Assembly (NCBI GenBank): GCA_031290055.1
Contig: JAITOH010000053.1
Span: forward strand, 1 to 26,494
Source: Endomicrobium sp.
GTDB taxonomy: Bacteria; Elusimicrobiota; Endomicrobiia; Endomicrobiales; Endomicrobiaceae
Length of the DNA: 26,494 nt
Direction of reading: 5' to 3'
Part shown: piece by piece, positions 1 through 8,643 of the stretch
How positions within the stretch are numbered: the first letter of the stretch is position 1
How the letters are laid out: the number at the start of each line of letters is the position of its first letter
The notes under the pieces: model-generated
What the model was told of the DNA's origin: nothing
The model's database searches: none
Seen by the model: the letters and a program-made list of their open reading frames with translations, nothing else
Position numbers and translations under genes: made by a program

Positions 1-3000
1 TTTTAGTATGGATCCACTTTTTGATGCTATTGAGATACTTCCTTTAGGTTTATTTATATCACCAAATAAATTTATGTTTATATTTGCATAGCCCTCAAAA
101 ACATTAGGTAAGTTTAAAATATTACCCACAAGATCTAAAAAAATATTTGAAATTTTAATCCTTAAATTAGTAGAATTTTTTGAAAAATCCCTCTGCAAAT
201 TTAAAGAGAATTTATCCTTGACAATACTAATTTTTTTTATGAAAATCGGAGTACCTAAAGTAACAATACCTGAAGAACTATATAAATTTTTAACGTCAGC
301 TTTTTGTAAAAGTTCTATTTTATTATCTCTGATAACATAATTAAATTGTGAGCACGGCAATTTATAGCTGTTCAGCCACAAGTTATAAAAATTAATTGTT
401 CCACTATGCATAACAGAAGCATGCTTTCTTTTAATAATCTTACCAGATAATTTTACTCCACCAAATAAATCAAGTGTACCTATTTGAACATTAAGAAGAA
501 ATAAATTTAGCCCGTATTCTCCACTTTTAACATTAAAAAATCCTTTAACTGCTTTTATTTCGCCGTTTAAAAATGCTGCAGACGTATCACTTATTAAAAT
601 ATTCCCATCAATTACTTCAATCTTAGACTCAATATCGTTCAATTTTACATTGCCAATATAGGCATTTTTTGCTCTAAACAACATTTTAAAATGTTGTTTC
701 CAACCCTTCATTTTTGAAAGATTCAATGTAACATTTCCTGAAAAAGTTCCTCTAATAGGAACTCGAAAACCTACAAGTGCATTTATAACTTTTTCTGTTA
801 AATTTTCAATAGTTATATAAAACGTATTACTCTTTAAATAGCGTACATTAAAAATAATTTTTGCACTGTCTGTTAACATCACAATTTTGTTTATTTTAAA
901 AACTCTATTTTTATACTCTGACTCTAATTCTAAAGTAAAATGCAATAAAAAATATCTTCCTTTTCTTAAAAAAACTTTAATCTTAATATTGGGATTAGTT
1001 AATTCACCTGAAAAATCTATTGTGGAATTTAAAAAACCAGATACACCGTGATAAATATTTTTAATATTCGTATGTTTAAAGTAAATATTTCCTGCTACGT
1101 TGCTTGTTACAAAGTTTATAGACAAATCACCTCTCAAACCATTATCTGATTTTAAATTTGAAAGACTAATATCCTTTTTTGAAATTATTACCTCAGCTAA
1201 AATATTCCTAAAATGTATCCCAGATACAACAATGCCACATGGGTTTTTAATAACTCCTTTTATTTTATTATAGTTCTTCAAACAACCACGAAACTCTGTA
1301 TGTCCGTTTAACATAACTGATCCTACATTTACATTTTTAAAATTAATGCTGAAAAAAGAAATAGGGGAAGTATTTGTAAAACTAATAAGTCCAGTTGCAT
1401 AAGCTAAAGTCCTATTAGATTCATTTCTGATTATAAATCGATTCAAATAGAGTCTATTTGAATTTATATCGCCTTTAACCTCAAAATTTTTAAAATTATT
1501 ATTATAAAATGTCCCATTAAAACCTTTAATGTAAAAAATTGTTGATACATTCCTCTCATATTTTACATAGCCACTAGCGGTTCCAAAAACATTATGCTTA
1601 AAATATCCAAAGGCATTCAATACATCTGAAATACTAAGGCTACTGAATTTAAAATCTACTAAAACTATTTTTCCATTTTCAATAACACTATTAAAGATAA
1701 TAGAATTATTGGCTTTATAAAAACTAAATACATATTTGTTTCTATTTCGATTTACAGTTCCATTTATACTTGTGTTTTCTATAGAATTTGATTTCTTTAA
1801 CTTTTTAAATGTAAAATCAATTTGTCCGGAAGAGTCATCTATTTCTCCTGAAATGTTGATTTCTCCTTCGATTCTTCTTTTTAAAAAGGAAACTATAGGT
1901 AAGTTTTTAAAATTAACCTTTTTTACATCTGCAATAATTCTACCACTCTCTATGTTACCCTTAATCATCCCTAAAATCTTATTTTTAGCAAAAAATCCAA
2001 CTTCATAATTCCCTGTTTTTAAAAATTTTGCCTTGACTTTTTTGCCTGATTCATATACACACGATATGTTATAGGCATTACTCTTGTCTCTTAATCCTAA
2101 TAAAATAAAATTTTCGAAATTAACCCCAAAAATAACTAAATTTGCCACATTTAATTTTAAGATTTTTTTATCTTCGCACTTAAAGTTTAGTTTTACACTC
2201 CCTTTCATTTTTTTGTTAATTTTAGAAATATCAATTTTTGAATTAACTTCAACTGTGCCTCCTGCTGAAGATTTTAGTTTGAATTCACCAAATTCTCCTG
2301 ACAAATTCATATTACAGGAACTCCTATCAATAGAAAAAATACCTGAGGCTCCATCTAATCTAAAGCCCTTATATGAAAGCTTTTCAATTCTTATATTTTG
2401 AAAAGCACACAAAGACGACAAATTAATAGTTCCAATAGATTTTAAAAGTAAATTTATTTTGTTCTTCGAAGTAAAAACTGAAGAGAATGTAAAAATATTG
2501 TCTGTTTTACGCTCAAAATGGAAGTTAAGCTTTATAGGAATGTTCGATACACATAGTGTTGATCCAAAGATGATTTTTTGAGAATTAACAGATATATTCG
2601 AATTTATAATTTTTAAAAATTCTACTTTTCTATTTATTACAGTTTCATCTATACATATTACACCAACAAACTTATGAAGTTTTAAAGCACTAATTTTTTT
2701 ACTAAATAAAATATTCTTATTAATCTTATTTAAATTTAAAGAAATTTTTAGCCTTGATATGTTTATTTGATTTACAAAATTTACGTGAGAATTAATGTTT
2801 GTAAAAAAAGTTGCAGGATTCAATTTAAACGTTACCTTATCCGCAGAAACTGAATTATCCACACTCACACCTACAAATGTCAAAGAAAAGGGCAAAATAT
2901 AAAAATTATCAAATTTTATTTCACATCCTGTTTTCTTAGAAACATATTTTTGTATAGCAGGCACAAATATAGAAGCTCTTACACAATATAAAAAAAAAAC

Positions 3001-3054
3001 TAGAACAAAAAAAATAACTGCAATCAAAGTAGTGTATTTTAAAAACTTGCTCAT
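1..3054 (-). CDS. AsmA/TamB-like inner-membrane-anchored envelope protein (3' end outside window)
   Basis: I read the frame codon by codon: it is open from an ATG at 3054 to base 1, giving 1018 codons with no stop, and it continues beyond the window. The start is preceded by GAAAGG, and an in-frame stop lies a few codons upstream. Residues about 8-24 form one hydrophobic segment followed by a long, non-globular periplasmic-type region rich in Ile, Asn, Ser, Lys and alternating hydrophobic residues, typical of repeated beta strands. Residues about 38-64 (KKTGCEIKF ... LPFSLTFVGVSV) resemble the start of AsmA-superfamily proteins. TamB and AsmA-like proteins are long beta-groove proteins spanning the periplasm, implicated in lipid transport and outer-membrane assembly. 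The length fits TamB (about 1200-1500 residues) or a large AsmA-like protein. It follows ilvE by 46 bases and sits near lolCD, which fits an envelope role. The family call rests on architecture, not on a catalytic motif. Confidence 0.72.
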   Translation of the reverse strand, partial: MSKFLKYTTLIAVIFFVLVFFLYCVRASIFVPAIQKYVSKKTGCEIKFDNFYILPFSLTFVGVSVDNSVSADKVTFKLNPATFFTNINSHVNFVNQINISRLKISLNLNKINKNILFSKKISALKLHKFVGVICIDETVINRKVEFLKIINSNISVNSQKIIFGSTLCVSNIPIKLNFHFERKTDNIFTFSSVFTSKNKINLLLKSIGTINLSSLCAFQNIRIEKLSYKGFRLDGASGIFSIDRSSCNMNLSGEFGEFKLKSSAGGTVEVNSKIDISKINKKMKGSVKLNFKCEDKKILKLNVANLVIFGVNFENFILLGLRDKSNAYNISCVYESGKKVKAKFLKTGNYEVGFFAKNKILGMIKGNIESGRIIADVKKVNFKNLPIVSFLKRRIEGEINISGEIDDSSGQIDFTFKKLKKSNSIENTSINGTVNRNRNKYVFSFYKANNSIIFNSVIENGKIVLVDFKFSSLSISDVLNAFGYFKHNVFGTASGYVKYERNVSTIFYIKGFNGTFYNNNFKNFEVKGDINSNRLYLNRFIIRNESNRTLAYATGLISFTNTSPISFFSINFKNVNVGSVMLNGHTEFRGCLKNYNKIKGVIKNPCGIVVSGIHFRNILAEVIISKKDISLSNLKSDNGLRGDLSINFVTSNVAGNIYFKHTNIKNIYHGVSGFLNSTIDFSGELTNPNIKIKVFLRKGRYFLLHFTLELESEYKNRVFKINKIVMLTDSAKIIFNVRYLKSNTFYITIENLTEKVINALVGFRVPIRGTFSGNVTLNLSKMKGWKQHFKMLFRAKNAYIGNVKLNDIESKIEVIDGNILISDTSAAFLNGEIKAVKGFFNVKSGEYGLNLFLLNVQIGTLDLFGGVKLSGKIIKRKHASVMHSGTINFYNLWLNSYKLPCSQFNYVIRDNKIELLQKADVKNLYSSSGIVTLGTPIFIKKISIVKDKFSLNLQRDFSKNSTNLRIKISNIFLDLVGNILNLPNVFEGYANININLFGDINKPKGSISIASKSGSILK

Positions 3055-3100
3055 TACCTTTCTATACCTTAAATATTATTACTATTATGTTTCAACAAAA

Positions 3101-3976
3101 CTACTTAATAGGTGTACCGGTTAACCTTGTTAGATTCTTAAATTCTCTTACAAGTTTTATTGTTAGTTTTCCAGGTTTACCATCAGAAATCTCCCTTGAA
3201 TCTACTGATATTACAGGCACTATTTCAGCCGCTGTACCAGTTAGAAAGCACTCGTCAGCTGTATAAATGTTGTACATAGTAATACGTTCTTCTTTTACCG
3301 AAATCTTCAATTTATTTTTTGCAAGTTCTATAACTGCATCTCTAGTTATACCTACTAGTGCACCTTCCGATCCTGGAGGGGTATAAAGAATTCCATTTTT
3401 TACTACAAAAATATTATCTCCTGTACATTCAGCTACAAATCCTTCATGGTTCAACATTACAGCCTCATTTGCCCCCCCTCTTGTAGCTTCCATTTTTGCA
3501 AGTATGTTATTTAGATAATTTAGCGATTTTATATTTGGACTTAAAGAATCATGTCTTGTTCTTCTTGTAGAAGCTGATATTACTTTTATACCTTTATCAT
3601 AAAATTCTTCTGAATAAAAAGAAATATTGTCCGCAATAATTATTATTGACGGTGGAGTAGTACACTTTTCAGGATCAAGCCCTAAATCGCCACATCCTCT
3701 TGTAACTATAAGTCTTACATAAGCATCAGAAAGTTTATTTATTAAAAGAGTTTTTATAATTGATTTTTCCATTTCTTTTTGCTGAACTGGAATTGTAAGA
3801 CTAATAGCTTTTGCTGAAGCCCATAATCTGTACAAGTGTTCTTTTAATCTAAAGATTCTTCCGTTATACGCTTTTATGCCTTCAAAAATTCCATCTCCAT
3901 AGAGCAAACCATAGTCAAAAACAGAAATTTTAGCGTCCTCTTTTTCAACAAACTCACCATTAATATAGATTTTCAT
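3101..3976 (-). CDS. ilvE: Branched-chain amino acid aminotransferase (class IV, PLP)
   Basis: This 291-residue fold-type IV PLP aminotransferase transfers the amino group between glutamate and the 2-oxo acids of Val, Leu and Ile, the last step of their synthesis, in the cytosol. The N-terminus has the family block FDYGLLYGDGIFEG (residues 20-33). K150 in PNIKSLNYLNN is the expected Schiff-base lysine. VAECTGDNIF (181-190) carries the conserved Glu, and FLTGTAAEIVPV near residue 250 is the usual phosphate-side motif. Length is normal. The ATG at 3976 overlaps the lolD TGA (ATGA), so translation is probably coupled to lolD. D-amino acid transaminase and aminodeoxychorismate lyase share the fold, but the RxF-type N-terminal block and the LNYLNN motif favour IlvE. 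Confidence 0.9.
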   Translation of the reverse strand: MKIYINGEFVEKEDAKISVFDYGLLYGDGIFEGIKAYNGRIFRLKEHLYRLWASAKAISLTIPVQQKEMEKSIIKTLLINKLSDAYVRLIVTRGCGDLGLDPEKCTTPPSIIIIADNISFYSEEFYDKGIKVISASTRRTRHDSLSPNIKSLNYLNNILAKMEATRGGANEAVMLNHEGFVAECTGDNIFVVKNGILYTPPGSEGALVGITRDAVIELAKNKLKISVKEERITMYNIYTADECFLTGTAAEIVPVISVDSREISDGKPGKLTIKLVREFKNLTRLTGTPIK

Positions 3977-4656
3977 AAATTCTCCTTGTGAAAACTTTTA
4001 ACTATATTTCCATCTACCATTTTTATTACCCTATCAGTTTTGGAAGCAAGTTCATAATTGTGTGTAACAAGAACTAGCGTTGAACCTAATTCTAAAGAAG
4101 CTTCAAATAATAAACTCTCCACTTCAAGGCCCGTAACTCTATCTAAATTACCAGTTGGTTCATCAGCAAAAATTACTTTGGGATTATTTATTAAAGCTCT
4201 TACAAGCGCTACTCTCTGCTGCTCTCCACCTGACAATTCATTGGGAAAATGATCTTGCCTGTGAAGAAGTCCAATCTTTCTCAGGCTATTTTGTGCTTCT
4301 CTAAATTTTATATTTTTTTCCTTCCATACTGGAAGTAAAATATTTTCTAAAACCGTAAAATCAGGCATAAGATAATGAAATTGGAAAAGAAAACCTATTT
4401 TTTTTTTTCTTAAATTACATAAATAACTGCTATCGCCAGCAAAACAATCAACTGAATCTAGATAAACTTTTCCAGATGTAGGCCTGTCCATAAGTCCTAA
4501 AATATGAACAAGAGTACTCTTACCAGCACCTGATGGACCAATTAAAGCTACTTTTTCTTTTGATTTTATTTCAAAATTAATGTTTTTTAAAACTTCAATT
4601 CCATGTGATTTTTTTTTATCATAGCTCTTAACTAAATTTTTTGTTTTTATGTTCAT
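3973..4656 (-). CDS. lolD: Lipoprotein-releasing ABC transporter, ATPase subunit LolD
   Basis: A 227-residue ABC ATPase with a full set of motifs: Walker A GPSGAGKST (40-48), Q-loop Q92 in FLFQFHYLMPDF, signature LSGGEQQRVA (141-150), Walker B VIFADEP (161-167) and switch H199. The sequence after the Q-loop (FQFHYLMPDFTVLEN) is typical of LolD within the MacB/LolD/FtsE group. LolD drives LolC/E-type permeases that extract lipoproteins from the inner membrane and pass them to LolA. The partner permease lies just upstream at 4770-6008. An 11-base A run (plus-strand T's at 4398-4408) encodes the Lys-Lys-Lys before IGFLFQ, and the frame is intact. The ribosome binding site is weak (TAAAG). Confidence 0.92.
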   Translation of the reverse strand: MNIKTKNLVKSYDKKKSHGIEVLKNINFEIKSKEKVALIGPSGAGKSTLVHILGLMDRPTSGKVYLDSVDCFAGDSSYLCNLRKKKIGFLFQFHYLMPDFTVLENILLPVWKEKNIKFREAQNSLRKIGLLHRQDHFPNELSGGEQQRVALVRALINNPKVIFADEPTGNLDRVTGLEVESLLFEASLELGSTLVLVTHNYELASKTDRVIKMVDGNIVKSFHKENL

Positions 4657-4769
4657 ATCTTTACTAAACCCAAAAACACCCCTAATCTAAATTATTTTTG
4701 TTATAAATTACTATTCAAAACAGACATTTTCGCATCGAAATTTTTAGATAATTATTTTTAAAATTCCAT

Positions 4770-6008
4770 TTACTTATATTTTATAGCTTTAAGTGGATCC
4801 AATTTTGAAATCTGATAAGCTGGATAAATTCCAGATATTACAGAAATAAGAAATGCACTCATCGCTACTGTTAACACATCAGTTGGGATTATAACAACAG
4901 GTAATTTATCCACATAATAAACCCCTTTTGGCAATTTAAATATATCCAAGTGTCTTAATGCAAGGCTTATTAGAAGTCCTAATATAATTCCAAGAATAGT
5001 CCCGGTAAAACCTACGCTTATTCCTTCATAGAAAAATATCTTTGAAATTGAAAACTTCGAAAACCCCATAGCAGACATTATACCTATTTCTTTCAATTTT
5101 TGGACACTTAGAAGTAAAAGATTAGAGATAATATTAAAAGCAGCTACAAGTATTATAAGTCCCAAAATTAAAAACATCATTACTTTTTCAATCCTAAGTG
5201 CAGAAAAAAGGTTTTTGTTCATATCAATCCACGTTTTTACACTATATGAAGAAGAAAAATCTTTTTCTAACTCTGATGCTGTTGTCGCAACTTTATAAAA
5301 ATTATTTGTATGCACATCAAGGCCAGTTATGTCCCCTTGCATTGAAAAAAGTCTTTGACCTTCATCTAAATCAATAAAACCAAGCGTAGAATCAAACTCA
5401 TACATTCCAAACCGTACAATAGCTAAAACTGTAAACATATACATCTTAGGAATATTGCTAAAGTTTTCAGGAAACATCAAAATAACCTCATCTCCAGCAT
5501 TTACATTGATGTTTTTTGCAAGTTCGTTACCAAGAATTATTGATTTCTTTCCTATTCGCTTGCCTTCAAAAAATTTTTCATCAGAAATTATTATTTTCTT
5601 TGAAAAATTAAGCATACTATCTTCACTTTTATATTCCACAGCCTTTATTACTACACCAATTGAAGTCGGAGAATTAAGGCTCCTGATAATTCCTTGTCTA
5701 TATATAAATGGAGCAACCTCTACAACTGATTTATTAGTTTTTATTTTATTTTTAACTAAAAGATAATTTTTAAACGACTCACCATCAATTTTTGTAACAA
5801 TTATGTGTGACTGTACTCCCAAAATTTTGTCTCTTATGTCTTTTTGAAAACCACTCATAATTGCAAGAGTCACAACCAAAGCTGCAACACCTAAAGCAGT
5901 ACCACCTATAGCAATAAAAGTAGTTAGCAACGAAAAAAAATTTTTTTTGCTCGCTTTTAAGTATCTCATTGCTACAAAAAACTCTACAGGCAATAAAGTC
6001 ATATTCAT
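4770..6008 (-). CDS. lolC: Lipoprotein-releasing ABC transporter permease, LolC/E family
   Basis: This 412-residue permease has the LolC/E topology. One N-terminal membrane segment (about 25-52, ending IMSGFQKDIRDKILG) is followed by a periplasmic MacB-PCD-like domain of about 200 residues (56-265), then three membrane segments (about 273-298, 322-350, 378-402). The C-terminus LDPLKAIKYK is the usual family ending. With LolD (4656-3973) it forms the machine that sorts outer-membrane lipoproteins. Only one permease gene is visible, so it may act as a homodimer, or a second permease lies elsewhere. The start codon is 8 bases after the lysS stop, preceded by GAAG. An A8T8 stretch (5933-5948) encodes Lys-Lys-Asn-Phe-Phe near the first membrane segment. 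LolC and LolE cannot be told apart from this alone. Confidence 0.87.
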   Translation of the reverse strand: MNMTLLPVEFFVAMRYLKASKKNFFSLLTTFIAIGGTALGVAALVVTLAIMSGFQKDIRDKILGVQSHIIVTKIDGESFKNYLLVKNKIKTNKSVVEVAPFIYRQGIIRSLNSPTSIGVVIKAVEYKSEDSMLNFSKKIIISDEKFFEGKRIGKKSIILGNELAKNINVNAGDEVILMFPENFSNIPKMYMFTVLAIVRFGMYEFDSTLGFIDLDEGQRLFSMQGDITGLDVHTNNFYKVATTASELEKDFSSSYSVKTWIDMNKNLFSALRIEKVMMFLILGLIILVAAFNIISNLLLLSVQKLKEIGIMSAMGFSKFSISKIFFYEGISVGFTGTILGIILGLLISLALRHLDIFKLPKGVYYVDKLPVVIIPTDVLTVAMSAFLISVISGIYPAYQISKLDPLKAIKYK

Positions 6009-6015
6009 AAAATCT

Positions 6016-7494
6016 TCATTCCGGTTTCATTGCGGGAAACATTATCACTTCTTTGATAGACTTAATGCCAGTTAAGACCATTACAAGTCTGTCTAGGCCT
6101 ATACCTAATCCACCGGTAGGTGGTAGACCATGTTCCAATGCAAATATAAAATCATCATCATAGGGCATCGTTTCACTACCATTATCCCCTTTCGTTTTTT
6201 CCTCCATCTGTTGTACAAATCTTATTCTCTGCAATTCAGGATCATTAAGCTCAGAATAAGCATTACATACTTCAATTCCATTCATATAAAGCTCAAATCT
6301 TTCAGCTATTTCTGGTTGACTAAATTTAACTTTTGAAAGCGGTGAATAAACTGCAGGATAATCCATAACAAATGTAGGGTTTTTTAAATTTGGTATGATC
6401 TTTTCATCAAAAAGTTGAGATAAAATCTTCTTTTCACTTGCATTTTCAGGCAAGTCAAGCTCTAAATGTTTTACCTGTTTTAACATTTCCCCACTTTCAA
6501 CATATGGAAGTAAGTCAAGGTTAGTATATTCTTTTATTAAATCAAACATTTTTGCTTTTTTAAATTCTAAATTAACAACAGCACCTATTTTTTCTGCTGC
6601 AAATTTAACTAAAATTTCAGCAAGATTCATCATATCATTATAATCAGCATAGGCCTGGTAAAGCTCCAGCATAGTAAATTCAGGATTATGGTTTTTATCT
6701 ATTCCTTCATTTCTAAAACTTTTTCCTATTTCAAAAACTTTATCCATACCTCCAATTATAAGACGTTTTAAAAAAAGTTCTGGAGCTATTCTTAAAAATA
6801 AATCTACATCTAAAGCATTATGACGAGTTACAAACGATCTTGCATTTGCTCCACCTGCAAGAGATTGTAAAATAGGTGTCTCAACTTCAATAAAACCAAG
6901 ACTTTCGAGTTTATGTCTCATAGATGAAATCAACATACTCCTTTTAAGAAAAATATCTTTAACTTGATTGTTCATAACCAAATCTAGATATCTTTGCCTA
7001 TACCTTGTTTCTGTATTTTTGATACCGTGCCATTTTTCTGGCAACGGCCTAAATGCCTTTGTAAGCATTGTCCACTGCTCTGCTATTATAGTTAACTCGT
7101 TCGTTCTTGTTCTAAAAGGGTTTCCTTCAACAGCAATAATGTCAGATGTATCAACCATATCTTTAAAAAGCTTGTACTGACCAACTCCCACTTTATCTGC
7201 ACGAATATATATTTGAATTTTTGCATATCCATCTTTGATGTCAAAAAAAGTTACTTTCCCCATATTCCTACAACTCATAACTCTGCCTGCAACTTTAGTT
7301 TTCATAGCCGCCACCTGGCCTTTTTCAAGGTAAAGAAACTCCTTTTGCACATCGGAATTGTTTTTATCTAAAGCACACTTTGCAGGGTAAGGGTTTATTC
7401 CATTTTTTTTTAAATTTGTTGCTTTTTGTTTTCTTTGTTGAACTATTTGTTTTATAGGTACTATTGTTTGCTGGTATTTCCCCTTTTTTTTCAT
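6016..7494 (-). CDS. lysS: Lysyl-tRNA synthetase, class II
   Basis: This 492-residue protein charges tRNA-Lys in the cytosol. An N-terminal OB-fold anticodon-binding domain (about 65-150, VAGRVMSCRNMGKVTFFDI) precedes a class II catalytic core. Motif 1 is around 185-212 (RSMLISSMRHKLESLGFIEV), motif 2 contains FRNEGIDKNHNPEFT (260-274), and motif 3 near the C-terminus is GGLGIGLDRLVM. The motifs and length are normal for bacterial LysRS, and the class I form is excluded because there is no HIGH/KMSKS. The ATG at 7494 has a GGAGA ribosome binding site 10 bases upstream. The gene ends 7 bases before lolC starts, so lysS-lolC-lolD-ilvE and the large envelope gene are probably one transcription unit. 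Confidence 0.96.
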   Translation of the reverse strand: MKKKGKYQQTIVPIKQIVQQRKQKATNLKKNGINPYPAKCALDKNNSDVQKEFLYLEKGQVAAMKTKVAGRVMSCRNMGKVTFFDIKDGYAKIQIYIRADKVGVGQYKLFKDMVDTSDIIAVEGNPFRTRTNELTIIAEQWTMLTKAFRPLPEKWHGIKNTETRYRQRYLDLVMNNQVKDIFLKRSMLISSMRHKLESLGFIEVETPILQSLAGGANARSFVTRHNALDVDLFLRIAPELFLKRLIIGGMDKVFEIGKSFRNEGIDKNHNPEFTMLELYQAYADYNDMMNLAEILVKFAAEKIGAVVNLEFKKAKMFDLIKEYTNLDLLPYVESGEMLKQVKHLELDLPENASEKKILSQLFDEKIIPNLKNPTFVMDYPAVYSPLSKVKFSQPEIAERFELYMNGIEVCNAYSELNDPELQRIRFVQQMEEKTKGDNGSETMPYDDDFIFALEHGLPPTGGLGIGLDRLVMVLTGIKSIKEVIMFPAMKPE

Positions 7495-7676
7495 TTGCTA
7501 TAAGTCTCCAATGATTATAAAATAACATAAAAAGAATTGAAACCATCATTGATGCACTAAATTTTTCGATAAACAGGCATCACTGTAATTTAATATGCAA
7601 TATCAGTACAATAAAAATAGAGAAGAATAAAGGATAAGCAAAATCGTAGATTTTTACACTGTTGCAACATGCAAAT

Positions 7677-8636
7677 CTAAAACTTATTATTCCATTCTGA
7701 ATTGGAGTACCTTGTATCTGCAATTTTTTTAGCATATTTAATATCATCTATACTAAAATTTGAAACCTTTACTTCAATTCCTATAAATTTTGCTATATCT
7801 TTTGCAAATTCTTTAGAAAAACTTTTTTTGTTTATACCACTTAAATTTATATGGATTGATCCTTGGATTATTAATTTACTTCCTCGTCTGCGTGAACACG
7901 AGCCTACGATTTTTTTACCATAAGAAATCAAGTCATTTTCACAAAAAGTTTGAATACAAATATTGTTTATATTTCCATTTTTTTTATTTAAAATCACAGA
8001 ATTAATCCCAAAGCGCTGTAAAACTTTCCGTAGCGTTAAATGAATGTTTCTGTAACTTCTGTAGTGATCATATATATTCCAGAAATCAGAAGACACAACA
8101 AAACAGTAAGACATGTCACTTTTATGATTTACCGTAAGTCCTCCAGTAAATCTTCGTACAAATCCAGGCACAATAATATCTTTAGATTTTTGAAAATACC
8201 CAATTGTTACATAAGAATTATCCCAATAGTAAACTCTTAGAACAGGGTTGTTAAATTCATTAAAAAGTATTTCATCAAGTGCCATATTCATTGTGACATT
8301 TCTAGGAATATCATCAATCCATATTAACATTTTACTGGTTTTCTTCTCATGCTTTAGTAATTTTAACTTTCTATTTATTCCTCCTAAAGCAGAATATCCA
8401 CCAATTTCTCCATTGCTTCTTATGACCCTATGACAAGGGATTATAGGAGCAAAAGGATTTTTGCTTAAAGCTAAACCTAAAGCCATTGAAGCTTTGGGAA
8501 ACCTTATATTTCTTGCAAGTTGCAAATAAGTTAATGTTTGGCCAGCAGATATTTCAAAACAAGCCTTCCAAACTCTTACATAAAAATCAGAATAATTTTT
8601 CATTTTTTTGATAACATTCTTAAGAATTTTCCTCAT
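7677..8636 (-). CDS. Fusion: O6-alkylguanine methyltransferase-like domain + lipoate ligase/octanoyltransferase domain
   Basis: One open frame of 319 residues joins two unrelated domains. Residues about 16-98 are the DNA-binding and active-site domain of O6-alkylguanine-DNA alkyltransferase: TYLQLA, NPF, acceptor Cys68 in IIPCHRVI, GGYS and terminal HE. The usual N-terminal domain is absent. The position of the DNA-intercalating Arg finger (SRAVG-type in the family) reads SMALG, so the Arg is Met. Residues about 103-300 match the LplA/LipB/LipM fold: RRFTGG (161-166), H171, GKKIVGS (240-246) with the ligase Lys and QGSIHINL. Cys228 lies 14 residues before K242, where LipM-type octanoyltransferases carry their catalytic Cys, so lipoate ligase and octanoyltransferase are both possible. 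The linker is only a few residues (KKTSK). I chose the ATG at 8636; a TTG at 8660 would overlap uvrC, and ATG 8603 is also plausible. No strong ribosome binding site precedes any of them, so coupling to uvrC is likely. Confidence 0.82.
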   Translation of the reverse strand: MRKILKNVIKKMKNYSDFYVRVWKACFEISAGQTLTYLQLARNIRFPKASMALGLALSKNPFAPIIPCHRVIRSNGEIGGYSALGGINRKLKLLKHEKKTSKMLIWIDDIPRNVTMNMALDEILFNEFNNPVLRVYYWDNSYVTIGYFQKSKDIIVPGFVRRFTGGLTVNHKSDMSYCFVVSSDFWNIYDHYRSYRNIHLTLRKVLQRFGINSVILNKKNGNINNICIQTFCENDLISYGKKIVGSCSRRRGSKLIIQGSIHINLSGINKKSFSKEFAKDIAKFIGIEVKVSNFSIDDIKYAKKIADTRYSNSEWNNKF

Positions 8637-8643
8637 AAATTTA

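Noticed and set aside
1736..2401. Two plus-strand open frames of 90 and 105 codons
   Set aside because: They lie antisense inside the continuous 1018-codon minus-strand frame, have low-complexity Phe/Leu/Ser composition and no family motifs. They are shadows.
4729..4749. Small hairpin TTTCG-CAT-CGAAA between lolC and lolD
   Set aside because: A 5-bp stem without a proper T-tract is too weak to call a terminator or operator.
7514..7519. Perfect TATAAT on the minus strand upstream of lysS
   Set aside because: A start of transcription 6-8 bases downstream would remove the lysS ribosome binding site (GGAGA at 7509-7505), and no good -35 lies 17 bases upstream.
7364..7549. 61-codon minus-strand frame overlapping the lysS start
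   Set aside because: It overlaps the conserved lysS N-terminus in another frame, is a Lys/Asn-rich shadow, and matches nothing.
7648..7678. Nested inverted repeat (AGATTT ... TGTTGCAACA ... AAATCT) at the end of the fusion gene
   Set aside because: The stems are interrupted and no T-run follows on the minus strand, so an intrinsic terminator is not supported. The 10-base palindrome alone could be chance.
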